Assembly: GCA_030618325.1 (NCBI GenBank)
Contig: JAUXDP010000003.1
Coordinates: 1-30,918 of the forward strand
Length of the DNA stretch: 30,918 nt
Direction of reading: 5' to 3'
Origin: Methylococcaceae bacterium
Lineage (GTDB): Bacteria > Pseudomonadota > Gammaproteobacteria > Methylococcales > Methylomonadaceae
The notes below the pieces were generated by a model that worked only from the letters and a program-made list of their open reading frames with translations, had not been told where the DNA came from and did not search any database. Positions 7,381-15,900 of this stretch are shown piece after piece. Positions within the stretch are counted from its first letter, which is position 1. Each line of letters begins with the position of its first letter. The translations under genes were made by a program, and so were the position numbers.

Positions 7381-9543
7381 TTAAAAATAAACACTCGCTT
7401 CAACATAAAAGCTTCGCCCTTGTGTAGGTATATGATCGGGCAATGCAGGTACAGCAGGTTCCCTGGCATGTTTATTAAAGACATTTCTAACTGATGCCGC
7501 AAGATTCAAATGCCCCATAATTTTTTCACCCCTTAGAGTAATATCTACCGTTTCATAATCTTCAAGATTTTTACGCTTGTCTCCAAGCATATTACTCCTT
7601 TCACCGATCCATTTTAATTGGCTTTGCAATGTCCATCCTGGCATAAACTCCCACAATGCCGCCACATATAATTGCTGTTCTGGAACACTAGCTACATCAA
7701 GATCTGTCACCTTATCATGAGCATGTTGCCAGGCATAATTGCCACTGATAAAAAACCGCTCATGTAACTGCCAATTCCATTCAAATTCCAGGCCATAGCC
7801 TTCCAGGTCACCAATATTTTGTGCCATAAAACTTCCCGACCCACTTGGTACCGGCTCAATTAAGTCTTCGATAGCATAATAATAAACATTGACCCCAGTA
7901 CGCAAAGACTGAAAGGGACGATAATCAAAAGCCAGTTCGATAGTATTAATAATTTCTGGGTCTAAATTTGGATTACCCAATAGCACCGGGTTGTTTATAT
8001 TCCCTTGTTCAGAAAAATTGGGTGCCCGAAATGCTCGCCCATAAAGCAATTTACTGGTCAATTGTTCATTAACATCCCAAACCAATGCTATCCTTGGATT
8101 AACAGTAGCACCAAAATCTGAATAATGATCAAATCGAACACCTGTTGTTAATTGCCAGCCCTGGGCTATTTGCCACTCATCCTGTACCGCTAGCGACCAG
8201 ATCGACCGGCTTGTATCAGGCAAATAAACAAATTCGCTGCCTGTAACATCAGTCATTGCCCCATAAACGATAGCAGGAGGTGGATTGCCTGATAATACAC
8301 CCGGGCCAAAATTCTTAATTTCCCGGGTCTTTATTTCTTCGTATCGATAGCCTGTCTGAAAGCGTAAGCGATGATTTGTAAGTCCTTTATAAATACCACT
8401 TATTTCAAAAGAAGGGACTTGCTGGGTTCGCCCCAGCTTATCTTTTACCCCTTGTGCAAACGAAACAAGCTTTCTTCGTTCCCCAGGATCTTTGGGTGGT
8501 GTAAAATTTGGATTACCATTTTGGTCAATGAATAATTTTGCATTCGTAGGAAATACTTGAAACTGATTAGTCTGAAAATCGGCATATAAATAACTGGCAT
8601 GGGCCAAAAACTCCCAATCTTCAAACCAGTCTTCAGTTGAAAATCTTATCGATCCCATATATTGTTCTGCATCTCCCCTCCCTTGTAAATCTAGTGCAGC
8701 GGCAACCCCTACACGTGCTCCAGATTCGGCATTAAATGCCCAAAAACCAATATCCCAATGCTTGCGTTGTAAATTCAAATGTACATTCCAAGACTCAAAT
8801 TGGGTTTGCATCGCCCCTGGGGCATTTGAAGCATTAGTAGCAAATAGAGTATCAATTTGCGATTGGCTATCAGCATTAATTATCCGCTTATCATCACCAT
8901 TAGTATGATGATATTGCAAGCTGGCCGCCACATCCCAACCTGCCCACTGGCCACCATGTTGCCCCCAAACACTTTGGGTATCAAAATTACCAATACGCCC
9001 TCCAATAATGATCCCATCTATATCTTCAGCTTTCTTAGTGATGATATTGATCACTCCAGCAAAAGCATCGGCACCATACATTGCAGAGCCCGGACCACGA
9101 ATGACCTCAACTTGCTTAATATTCTCAACCGGCAGCTCCAGGCCAGTCAATGAACGGCCCTGGAATGGTACCGAAAACCGATTACCGTCTAGCAACACAA
9201 GAACTTGCGAATTGGTACCGTTACGGATACCTCTCATGGTATATATATAGTCGTAAGTAACCGGCTGAATGCTGACATGCAATCCAGGTATGGTTTCTAA
9301 CACCTCATGTAACTCTGTAGCACCCATGGCTTTGATCTGCGCAGCAGTAACGACACTGGTAACCGCTGCCGACCGAAATACTGGCTTGGCAGTTCCCGTT
9401 GCTATTGTGACCGATAATTCGGCCAACTCACCTGGCGACATGGAATAAAAGTCTTCCATATCATCCACAGCAGCATTGGCAATAGAACTTAAGCCTAAAA
9501 CCAGACTGATCGTAATTAGGAATTGTTGTTCTTTCCAACACAT
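7381..9543 (-). CDS. TonB-dependent outer-membrane receptor
   Basis: 720 residues. The signal peptide covers residues 1-24 with cleavage after ANA. ELSVTIATG near residue 42 may serve as a TonB box. The plug domain follows (SVVTAAQIKAMGATELHEVL, IPGLHV, TMRGIRNG, VLVLLDGNR, EVIRGPGSAMYGADAFAGVINIITK). The rest is a 22-strand type barrel (FRAPNFSEQG, NLDPE-INTIELAFDY) ending in VEASVYF with a terminal Phe, as needed for outer-membrane insertion. The substrate cannot be read from sequence; iron-siderophore, cobalamin or an organic ligand are possible. It starts 10 bp after the GGDEF-EAL gene, preceded by GGTGA, so it is the third gene of the YfiR operon and may act as the outer-membrane sensor of that module. 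Confidence 0.93.
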   Translation of the reverse strand: MCWKEQQFLITISLVLGLSSIANAAVDDMEDFYSMSPGELAELSVTIATGTAKPVFRSAAVTSVVTAAQIKAMGATELHEVLETIPGLHVSIQPVTYDYIYTMRGIRNGTNSQVLVLLDGNRFSVPFQGRSLTGLELPVENIKQVEVIRGPGSAMYGADAFAGVINIITKKAEDIDGIIIGGRIGNFDTQSVWGQHGGQWAGWDVAASLQYHHTNGDDKRIINADSQSQIDTLFATNASNAPGAMQTQFESWNVHLNLQRKHWDIGFWAFNAESGARVGVAAALDLQGRGDAEQYMGSIRFSTEDWFEDWEFLAHASYLYADFQTNQFQVFPTNAKLFIDQNGNPNFTPPKDPGERRKLVSFAQGVKDKLGRTQQVPSFEISGIYKGLTNHRLRFQTGYRYEEIKTREIKNFGPGVLSGNPPPAIVYGAMTDVTGSEFVYLPDTSRSIWSLAVQDEWQIAQGWQLTTGVRFDHYSDFGATVNPRIALVWDVNEQLTSKLLYGRAFRAPNFSEQGNINNPVLLGNPNLDPEIINTIELAFDYRPFQSLRTGVNVYYYAIEDLIEPVPSGSGSFMAQNIGDLEGYGLEFEWNWQLHERFFISGNYAWQHAHDKVTDLDVASVPEQQLYVAALWEFMPGWTLQSQLKWIGERSNMLGDKRKNLEDYETVDITLRGEKIMGHLNLAASVRNVFNKHAREPAVPALPDHIPTQGRSFYVEASVYF

Positions 9544-9553
9544 AACTTCACCA

Positions 9554-11944
9554 TTAATCTACAAAAACAGATTGTTTTAATTTATCCAAAGGTACTGGCT
9601 CACCGATAGCAAACCCTTGAGCATAATCAACACCCAGTTGATTCAAAACTGCAAGAATCTCCTCATTTTCAACAAATTCAGCAATAGTTTTTTTCTCCAT
9701 CACATGTCCAACTTCATTAATGGAGCGAACCATGGCCAAATCAACTTTATCTTCCAAAATATCCTTAACAAACAAGCCATCAATTTTTATATAGTCGACA
9801 GGCAGATTTTTTAAATAAGCAAAGGAAGACAAGCCACTTCCAAAATCATCCAGAGAAAAATGGCAACCATACTTTTTTAAATGCTGAATAAAGGTTGCTG
9901 CATCTGATAAATTTGCAATAGCTGCAGTTTCAGTAATTTCAAAACAAACTTTTTCCGGAGGGATTAACCATTGATTAAATTGCTCAGTAATAAAAGACAA
10001 CATAGTTTCATCAGAAAATGATAACCCCGATAAATTAATTGAGCACAGCTTAAGATCGTTAACAAAATCAGGCTGATTTGCCATCCAGGAAAACAAGGTT
10101 TTAATCACCCAGCGATCTAATGCCGGAGCCTGATTGTAACGTTCTGCGGAAGGTAAAAATGCACCAGGAGGAATAATGTTGCCATCTTTATCTTTGTAAC
10201 GAATGAGGGTTTCAAAGTGTAGCCCTTCCTCCTCACCTAAAACTGGAATAATAATCTGCCCGTATAATACAAAACGGTTTTCATTCAAACCCTGGTGGAT
10301 TTTTTCAACCCATTGCATTTCACCTTGCCTTTTTGCCAAATCTTCATCATCAGGTAGAAATACATGGACTCGATTGCGCCCTTTATCTTTGGCTGCATAG
10401 CATGCTGCATCTGCTTCTTTTAGTAGTTCAACCGAATTGCCGCTGGTACTGGAAACAGCTGTGACCCCGATACTAACGCCTACAGTAAAGCACCTATCTT
10501 CCCAAGCAAAATTAAAATCCCTGATAACATTACGAATTTTTTCGCACGCTCTGAAAGCATGATCTAATGAACAGTTATGCATTAAAATACCAAACTCATC
10601 ACCCCCCAAACGGGCTAGCAAATCTTCTTTGCGAATATGCTTTCTCAGCAAGGTTCCCAATTGCCTTAGCAATTCATCCCCTGCGATATGTCCACTGGTA
10701 TCATTTACCACTTTAAATTGGTCAAGATCCAAATAACATAAAACGTGTTCAGCACCATCACTGTGAGCAGTTTCCAGCGCCTGTAATATATACAAATCAA
10801 ACTCACTTCGATTTGCTAAATTTGTCAAGGCATCATGACTCGCTTGATAGGCTATTTTTTCGCTCAATATTCTGGTCTCTGTTACATCTTCGCAAACCAG
10901 CATGATATTAGTTTGATGCTCTTCATTTTCCATCAATCGTGCTGTTTGTCTGACCCATATCAAGCGATCGTCATCACAAACCAGACGAACTTCCTGTTTA
11001 TGAACTTTTTTAGGATATGCATTACATTGTTTGAACAAACTCTGTAATGACATTAAATCTTCAGAGTGAACAAAATTAAAAATGCAACGAGTTTGCAATT
11101 CCTCCACAGTTAAGCCAAGTTGCTTGGCTCCAAACTGATTTACCGTCGCTATCCAGCCATCCATATCGATATTGAAAACCATGGTGGGGTTGTCGTCATA
11201 TAACATCAAATAACGATCCTTGGCCTTGGTTAAAGCAATATTTTGAGTTTCGACTGTCCCTATCATGTCATTAAAAGCATCAACCAGGGCTCCCAATTCA
11301 TCATGGTTTACTTTTTCAGCTCTTAGTGAATAATTTTTTTCTTCGGAAATTTTTTGTACGGTATCTACTAAACTTTTAATCGGCGAGGCAATGAATTGCA
11401 ATAATGGCGTCAGAATAAAAAATGCCAAAATTGAAGCTGATAATAAAATCAGCGAAACAAGGCCTAGGTGCTGGAATTTACGCAAAAATGCTGTTTCTAA
11501 ATCAGCGTGAATATACACGAGGCCTTGAGCTTCATTATCAAGAATAATTGGCTGATAAATATAGAGCTGTTTTTCTTCGTAGCGAGTGTGCTTGTCTGAT
11601 GACAACGTTGGACAGGCTAAATTTTTTTCAGGGCTTGTATTCAGTAAAGTAAAAATATTATTTTGGGTATCATAAATACAAGCCAGGCGGACTGATGGAA
11701 ATTTATCCAACGCAGACAAATTTTCTTTGGCGACTTCTTTGTCATCGAACATTAAAGCGGCAGTACTTCTATCGCCAATGAATGTTGCCATAGCCGAAAG
11801 CTCTTCCTGAGTGGTTTTTTTAAATTCTGATATTTCCAGTAAAAACAAAAACAGACCTGCAAAGGTAACTGCTGAAATACTTGAAATAAATAAAATCAGC
11901 AATAATTTTTTTCTGATTGCCAGGTGTCGGAAAAAATTAACCAT
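9554..11944 (-). CDS. Membrane c-di-GMP enzyme: CHASE8-HAMP-PAS-GGDEF-EAL
   Basis: 796 residues from ATG 11944. TM1 about 12-36, periplasmic CHASE8-like domain about 37-155 (GDRSTAALMFDD), TM2 about 160-185, HAMP about 186-235, PAS about 245-355, GGDEF about 370-530, EAL about 545-790. The GGDEF motif is intact (residues 447-451) and an I-site RKED lies five residues before it, so cyclase activity with product inhibition is expected. The EAL domain has ETL in place of EAL but keeps the metal and catalytic residues (INLSG, FEITET, DDFGSG, KIDG, AEFVEN, QGF-IGEP), so phosphodiesterase activity is also likely. The start was chosen because GGGGAGA stands 6 bp before ATG 11944; TTG 11959 and ATG 11950 are alternatives. 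It overlaps the yfiR-like stop by 8 bp. CHASE8 is the domain of YfiN, the target of YfiR. Confidence 0.93.
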   Translation of the reverse strand: MVNFFRHLAIRKKLLLILFISSISAVTFAGLFLFLLEISEFKKTTQEELSAMATFIGDRSTAALMFDDKEVAKENLSALDKFPSVRLACIYDTQNNIFTLLNTSPEKNLACPTLSSDKHTRYEEKQLYIYQPIILDNEAQGLVYIHADLETAFLRKFQHLGLVSLILLSASILAFFILTPLLQFIASPIKSLVDTVQKISEEKNYSLRAEKVNHDELGALVDAFNDMIGTVETQNIALTKAKDRYLMLYDDNPTMVFNIDMDGWIATVNQFGAKQLGLTVEELQTRCIFNFVHSEDLMSLQSLFKQCNAYPKKVHKQEVRLVCDDDRLIWVRQTARLMENEEHQTNIMLVCEDVTETRILSEKIAYQASHDALTNLANRSEFDLYILQALETAHSDGAEHVLCYLDLDQFKVVNDTSGHIAGDELLRQLGTLLRKHIRKEDLLARLGGDEFGILMHNCSLDHAFRACEKIRNVIRDFNFAWEDRCFTVGVSIGVTAVSSTSGNSVELLKEADAACYAAKDKGRNRVHVFLPDDEDLAKRQGEMQWVEKIHQGLNENRFVLYGQIIIPVLGEEEGLHFETLIRYKDKDGNIIPPGAFLPSAERYNQAPALDRWVIKTLFSWMANQPDFVNDLKLCSINLSGLSFSDETMLSFITEQFNQWLIPPEKVCFEITETAAIANLSDAATFIQHLKKYGCHFSLDDFGSGLSSFAYLKNLPVDYIKIDGLFVKDILEDKVDLAMVRSINEVGHVMEKKTIAEFVENEEILAVLNQLGVDYAQGFAIGEPVPLDKLKQSVFVD

Positions 11945-12539
11945 CGCCATTCTCCCCAACTATCTCTACTATTTCCAATAGCTTGGCGCTTATCTCCAGC
12001 CCTGAATCTTTAAGCTTAGCAAGATTTATTTGTAATTTAACCTTTCCCCCCTTTATGATAAAACCAATCATTCCCCCATATTCTGCAAAATGTTGTTTCT
12101 CACTAACGGTTAAAATGCCGCTGCTTGCAATTAGTTCCCGGGTGTCTTTTCTGGTTGCGGATCCCAAAAATAATAGATGGCATTGTTTAGATGCATCATA
12201 TCGGCGCATCCGAACTAACTTGATAGGCAATCCAAGCGCCTCTCTCGTTTCTATTGAGTCAATCAAGGCTCCAAAAGGATCTTTCCCTAAAATACAAAGA
12301 TTAAAGGTTTCGCTTTGGCTGTCAGGCCAAGTAATGAATTTAGTGAAATTGTAGAGATAGGCAGCTTTGATTTTATACTCAACGGTAGCCTCAGCAAGTA
12401 ACGAATGAGAGCTTAACAAAAAAGCCAGTGCTATCATTTTAGTGCTAAAAAAACACGTAAGTTTCCTACTAAAGTATTTGTTCTTAAAAACCGTTAGGAA
12501 CATGAATAGCCTAATTGAGGATACTTGGGCAAAGGACAT
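11937..12539 (-). CDS. YfiR-like periplasmic protein (DUF4154)
   Basis: 200 residues from the ATG at 12539. The mature part begins around EATVEYKIKAAYLYNFTKFITWP, a hallmark of the YfiR/DUF4154 family, followed by FNLCILGKDPFG, a CHLLFLG strand and GGMIGFIIKGGKVKLQINLAKLKDSGLEISAKLLEIVEIV at the end. In Pseudomonas YfiBNR, YfiR is the periplasmic inhibitor of the CHASE8-containing cyclase YfiN. The signal peptide core is IALAFLLSSHSLLA with cleavage before EA. From the first ATG this leaves a long n-region of about 34 residues, so ATG 12503 or 12437 may be the true start; none has a good ribosome-binding site. First gene of the operon with the GGDEF-EAL protein and the TonB receptor. Confidence 0.85.
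   Translation of the reverse strand: MSFAQVSSIRLFMFLTVFKNKYFSRKLTCFFSTKMIALAFLLSSHSLLAEATVEYKIKAAYLYNFTKFITWPDSQSETFNLCILGKDPFGALIDSIETREALGLPIKLVRMRRYDASKQCHLLFLGSATRKDTRELIASSGILTVSEKQHFAEYGGMIGFIIKGGKVKLQINLAKLKDSGLEISAKLLEIVEIVGENGDG
11951..11957 (-). promoter_or_regulatory. Ribosome-binding site deciding the start of the GGDEF-EAL gene
   Basis: GGGGAGA on the reverse strand, inside the end of the yfiR-like gene, 6 bp before ATG 11944. Its spacing is too short for ATG 11950 and it lies wrongly for TTG 11959. Confidence 0.6.
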
Positions 12540-12692
12540 TTATTAATAATAGACTATTTTTAAGACAAATTCAGCTAGAATTTATAAACTTCCATTTCTT
12601 TCTGAAGCTTGTTGAGCCTTTTATGCTGGGGTATGTAGGCATATTTTTGATTGAATTGTAAATTTCATTTCATTATCTAGCTGGCCTTTTAT

Positions 12693-14000
12693 TTAGCAAT
12701 TATTTGATTCCCAGAAAAAGATTTTAAGTACCTTTATCATATAATCATGGTCTAACGTCCCAGCACTTTCTCTTATGCTGTGCATTGCCCACATCGGGCA
12801 GCCCACATCTACAGTTCGAATTCCTAGCCTGGCAGAGATCATAGGCCCTATGGTGCTACCACAGGGTATATCGGAATGGTGGGAGTATTTCTGATAGGGA
12901 ACTTCGGCCTGTTCACACCATAAAACAAACATTGCCTGAGAAACACTTTCGGAGGTATATCGATGATTGGCGTTGACTTTAATCACTGGGCCTTTGTTTA
13001 CCATTACCCGATGTTCCGGCTCATAGGCTGAAGAAAAATTTGGTTGATAAGCGTGGGCCATATCAGCACTGATCATAAAGCTTTTCGCCATGGCACGTTG
13101 AAAATCTTCTTTACCAGTTTCTGTCGCCAAGGCTATGCGCTCCAGAATATCAGGAAGAAAACTGCCATCTGCGCCTTTAACACTTTCGCTGCCAATTTCT
13201 TCATGATCAAAAAAAGCGCACATTAAAGTGCTATCTGTGGCTTCTGAATTAGCAAGTAAAGCCTTTAGCCCAGCATGACAGGAGGCCAAATTATCCAGCT
13301 GACTATCGGCATAAAACTCCTGATCATTACCCCAAAATGCACCTTTCTGAGTGTCGTAAACATTCAATTCCCAAGACAATAATTGTTCCTGCTTAATTCC
13401 AATTTGTGACTTTAACAGCGATAAAAAATGATCTAGAGGCACTTGCTTTTCAACTAAAACTGAAAGCAGCAGAGGTAATTCAGATTGCTTAGATAATTTC
13501 AAACCCTCTTCATTAACCTTTCGGTTCATGTGGATAGCTAAATTGGGCAAACGCAATAATGGATGTTCAAAATTAACTAGTTTAGTGACAATGCCGCCAT
13601 TTTCTGATCGATAACACACTCGGCCGGCCAGGCTCAAATCCCGATCGGTAAAAGTTGCCAAAATAGGCCCACCATAAACCTCAACACCCAGTCGCACCAT
13701 GCCATCTGTCGCGTAAGCAGCATTGGGTTTTATTCTTAACCCAGGGGAATCCGTATGAGCACCGACAATTTTAAAACCTGCTTCTGCCGATGGCTTCTGC
13801 CCTACAATAAATACGATGATTGATGAATCATCACGCACTACATAGTAACGCCCACCCTGCTGTAAGTGCCATTGGTCGGTTTCTTCCAGTTTAGTGAAGT
13901 GATGTCCTCGTAGGCATTCTTCAATAGATTTAACCACATGCCATGGGCTATGACTGGCATCAATAAAATCCAACAATTCCTGTACTGTGCCGGCACTCAT
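12693..14000 (-). CDS. apeB: M18 family aminopeptidase
   Basis: 435 residues from ATG 14000. M18 enzymes are cytosolic dodecameric dizinc aminopeptidases that prefer acidic N-terminal residues. Zinc ligand H82 lies in GAHTDSPGLRIKP; DSQLDNLASCHAG gives the bridging Asp, FFDHEEIGSESVKGA the catalytic Glu and a metal ligand, MISADMAHAYQPNF and the HHSDIPCGSTIGP segment further ligands; GIRTVDVGCPMWAMHSIRE is the usual C-terminal signature. Length fits ApeB-like proteins (about 430). ATG 14000 shares one base with the msrB stop (TGATG), so translation is coupled; a TTG one codon earlier is less likely. Last gene of the macrodomain-msrB-apeB operon; 153 bp separate it from the yfiR-like gene. Confidence 0.93.
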   Translation of the reverse strand: MSAGTVQELLDFIDASHSPWHVVKSIEECLRGHHFTKLEETDQWHLQQGGRYYVVRDDSSIIVFIVGQKPSAEAGFKIVGAHTDSPGLRIKPNAAYATDGMVRLGVEVYGGPILATFTDRDLSLAGRVCYRSENGGIVTKLVNFEHPLLRLPNLAIHMNRKVNEEGLKLSKQSELPLLLSVLVEKQVPLDHFLSLLKSQIGIKQEQLLSWELNVYDTQKGAFWGNDQEFYADSQLDNLASCHAGLKALLANSEATDSTLMCAFFDHEEIGSESVKGADGSFLPDILERIALATETGKEDFQRAMAKSFMISADMAHAYQPNFSSAYEPEHRVMVNKGPVIKVNANHRYTSESVSQAMFVLWCEQAEVPYQKYSHHSDIPCGSTIGPMISARLGIRTVDVGCPMWAMHSIRESAGTLDHDYMIKVLKIFFWESNNC

Positions 14001-14392
14001 CAATGTTCTTTCAAATCTAGAGAAACTGAATTAATGCAATAACGCAACCCTGTTGGCTCCGGGCCATCCTCAAACATATGCCCCAAATGAGCACCGCAGG
14101 ATTTACAAGTGACTTCAACTCTTTGCATGCCATGCGTGGAATCAAGTTTTTTGTTTATACTGTCATTTGATTTAACATCCCAAAAGCTCGGCCAACCGGA
14201 CCCAGAATCAAATTTTGTTTCGGATACAAACAACGGATTGCCACAACAAATACACTCATATACACCTGGTTTTTTACAATCAAGATATTTACCGCTAAAA
14301 GGAGCTTCAGTACTCTTGTTCCTACAAACGCTATATTGCTCGGGAGTTAATTTACCAAGCCACTCATTATTATTTTTCTGTTTATCGCTCAT
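14000..14392 (-). CDS. msrB: Peptide-methionine (R)-S-oxide reductase
   Basis: 130 residues, a single-domain MsrB that reduces methionine-R-sulfoxide in proteins. Structural zinc site C47-C50 and C96-C99; active-site strand GLRYCINSVSL with catalytic Cys 119 (not selenocysteine); the substrate region SGSGWPSFW and GAHLGHMFEDGPEPTG are present. The likely resolving cysteine is C49 or C23 (PEQYSVCRNKSTEAPFSG). The start overlaps the macrodomain stop in ATGA, and the stop overlaps apeB, so it sits in the middle of a fully overlapping three-gene unit. No msrA is seen in the window. Confidence 0.96.
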   Translation of the reverse strand: MSDKQKNNNEWLGKLTPEQYSVCRNKSTEAPFSGKYLDCKKPGVYECICCGNPLFVSETKFDSGSGWPSFWDVKSNDSINKKLDSTHGMQRVEVTCKSCGAHLGHMFEDGPEPTGLRYCINSVSLDLKEH

Positions 14393-14904
14393 GTCACCAA
14401 CCTCAGCAAGGTTTCATTGTAGATCGTTAATAGTTTATCCCCAAAACAAACAAGATAGACTGTTTCCATAGTGGAATTTGTAGCAAGACACTCTTTAACG
14501 GTTAAAATTGCTATCTCAGCAGCCAGCTCAGATGGGTAATGAAATACTCCACAAGAAATAGCTGGAAAAGCTATGGTGCTAATCGAATGAATTTTAGCCA
14601 AATTCATACATTCTCTATAACAAGACTGCAATAACTCCGGTTCTCTCTGGCTCCCATCATACCAAACAGGACCTACGGTATGAATCACGTAGCGAGCAGG
14701 CAAATTGTACCCCTTAGTAATTTTCGCCTGCCCGGTATTGCAACCACCTAAAGTCCTACATTCTGTTAACAATTCAGGGCCGGCTGCCGAATGAATAGCG
14801 CCATCCACTCCACCGCCACCTAATAGTGAATTATTTGCTGCGTTAACAATAGCATCGACATTGAGCTTAGTAATATCTGCCTTTATTATCTGTAAATCTG
14901 CCAT
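14389..14904 (-). CDS. Macrodomain protein, O-acetyl-ADP-ribose deacetylase (YmdB-like)
   Basis: 171 residues, a single macrodomain. ADITKLNVDAIVNAANNSLLGGGGVDGAIHSAAG is the ADP-ribose-binding and catalytic loop (quoted here as consecutive family motifs NAANNS, GGGGVDGAI, HSAAG). TGQAKITKGYNLP, VIHTVGPVW and AISCGVFHYP are the other conserved segments. Members bind ADP-ribose and hydrolyse O-acetyl-ADP-ribose or mono-ADP-ribosylated targets in the cytoplasm. It is the first gene of the operon with msrB and apeB (4-bp ATGA overlap with msrB). The ATG at 14904 is only about 11 bp from the palindromic repeat 14916-15080 and lacks a clear Shine-Dalgarno sequence, so the repeat probably forms part of its leader or promoter. 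Confidence 0.93.
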   Translation of the reverse strand: MADLQIIKADITKLNVDAIVNAANNSLLGGGGVDGAIHSAAGPELLTECRTLGGCNTGQAKITKGYNLPARYVIHTVGPVWYDGSQREPELLQSCYRECMNLAKIHSISTIAFPAISCGVFHYPSELAAEIAILTVKECLATNSTMETVYLVCFGDKLLTIYNETLLRLVT

Positions 14905-14915
14905 ATTTTGCTTAT

Positions 14916-15080
14916 TAATACTTCGCGCGGGTACGGATGCGGTTTTCTATCGGTTGGTTTTTGCCGATAGACTGCATTGCTGAAATAGTTGCGTAACCTG
15001 CTATGCGCCCATTTCAGCGCCTTGCTATCGACAAAAATCAACTCACTATAAAATCCACACCCGTACCCGCGCGAAGTATA
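14916..15080. repeat. 165-bp palindromic MITE-like element with 19-bp perfect inverted ends
   Basis: The ends read ATACTTCGCGCGGGTACGG from 14918 and its exact reverse complement ending at 15079. The whole element folds on itself around 14998/14999: GCTGAAAT at 14979 pairs with ATTTCAGC ending 15018, and the CGATAG and TTTTTG blocks also pair. Only small substitutions and compensating indels separate the two arms. GCTTAT flanks both sides (14910-14915 and 15081-15086), compatible with a 6-bp target duplication. No transposase is encoded. It lies between the macrodomain gene and the lipoprotein gene, directly in the leader of the former. Confidence 0.8.
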
Positions 15081-15119
15081 GCTTATGATACAATTTATCA
15101 CACTTTTCCCATCAAAAGG

Positions 15120-15134
15120 TTCTAGCAACTAGAA
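15120..15134. promoter_or_regulatory. Short inverted repeat upstream of the lipoprotein gene
   Basis: TTCTAG-CAA-CTAGAA, a perfect 6-bp dyad about 80 bp before the lipoprotein ATG. It could be an operator or a small hairpin; no function is shown. Confidence 0.25.
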
Positions 15135-15213
15135 TTTAGGAAAGGGGCTAGAGGCAAGACAACTACAATCTTAAAAATAAGCACGAGAATTCTTCCTGGC
15201 TGGATGACTAACG

Positions 15214-15882
15214 ATGAAAATAATTATTATTCTGACACTCATTTTTATAACCAGCTGTTCATCAAACCGGGTTAAGATTCATCCCCAGATAGAAAATGAA
15301 CAGACTATTACTTATGCCAGAGGGGGAGTGGTATTTCATTCTAATACATCTTTAAAACCGGAACTCACCATCATAGATTATTCTTATGATGAAATAATCA
15401 TAGGCCTGTCTGTAACGAACACCACGTCTGAACCGATATTATTCTCGGAAAAAAACATTCAGGTTGAGCTACTTGGCTTGGAAGAATCACAACCAGGCAC
15501 CATTTATAGTTTTGAGCAATTAATTGAAGAAGCCGCAGAGAGAGGCGACAGTACCCTATACCAGATAGGGAATACAGCCGCTGGTATAGGCGTCAGCTTT
15601 ATTCCTTTTGGTGGTATTGCTTATTCTGTTGGTCGCATGCTTTATTCCTTAGGTGATGACAACTCCCAAACCCATGAAAATCGCATTGACGCACTAACCT
15701 TTTCGCAATTGAATAAAAATTACTTTAGGCAGCAGACCATTGAACCCAATAGTAGTTATGCGGGTATTCTCAAAATCGGTTTTGAAGATGAGCTAGAGGA
15801 AGGAGATACCATTACTTTTCAGGTCTTAGGTGGAAATGAAATTGAAAAGTTTAATTTCACTTGCAAGACCCGCCCCAAATAA
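15214..15882 (+). CDS. Putative lipoprotein of unknown function
   Basis: 222 residues, family not recognised. The N-terminus MKIIIILTLIFITSC is a lipoprotein signal peptide with lipobox ITSC and acylation at C15. The mature protein has a beta-rich region (LTIIDYSYDEIIIGLSVTNTTSEPILF, resembling an immunoglobulin-like or DUF4352-type fold), a short glycine-rich hydrophobic stretch IGNTAAGIGVSFIPFGGIAYSVG near residues 122-144, and a further beta region ending in FNFTCKTRPK. The serine after the acylated Cys suggests outer-membrane sorting in a Gram-negative cell. It lies alone between two reverse-strand operons and converges on the AGCS gene 18 bp downstream. Confidence 0.7.
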   Translation: MKIIIILTLIFITSCSSNRVKIHPQIENEQTITYARGGVVFHSNTSLKPELTIIDYSYDEIIIGLSVTNTTSEPILFSEKNIQVELLGLEESQPGTIYSFEQLIEEAAERGDSTLYQIGNTAAGIGVSFIPFGGIAYSVGRMLYSLGDDNSQTHENRIDALTFSQLNKNYFRQQTIEPNSSYAGILKIGFEDELEEGDTITFQVLGGNEIEKFNFTCKTRPK

Positions 15883-15900
15883 GGGTTAGCAATATCTTTC

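Noticed and set aside
11983..12354. 123-codon forward frame
   Set aside because: Antisense shadow of the yfiR-like gene, which has a clear family signature and operon context.
14109..14471. 120-codon forward frame
   Set aside because: Antisense to msrB and the macrodomain gene, both certain; no start signal.
14886..15128. 80-codon reverse-strand open frame upstream of the macrodomain gene
   Set aside because: It lies almost wholly within the palindromic element and overlaps the macrodomain start; the open frame follows from the repeat sequence, not from a gene.
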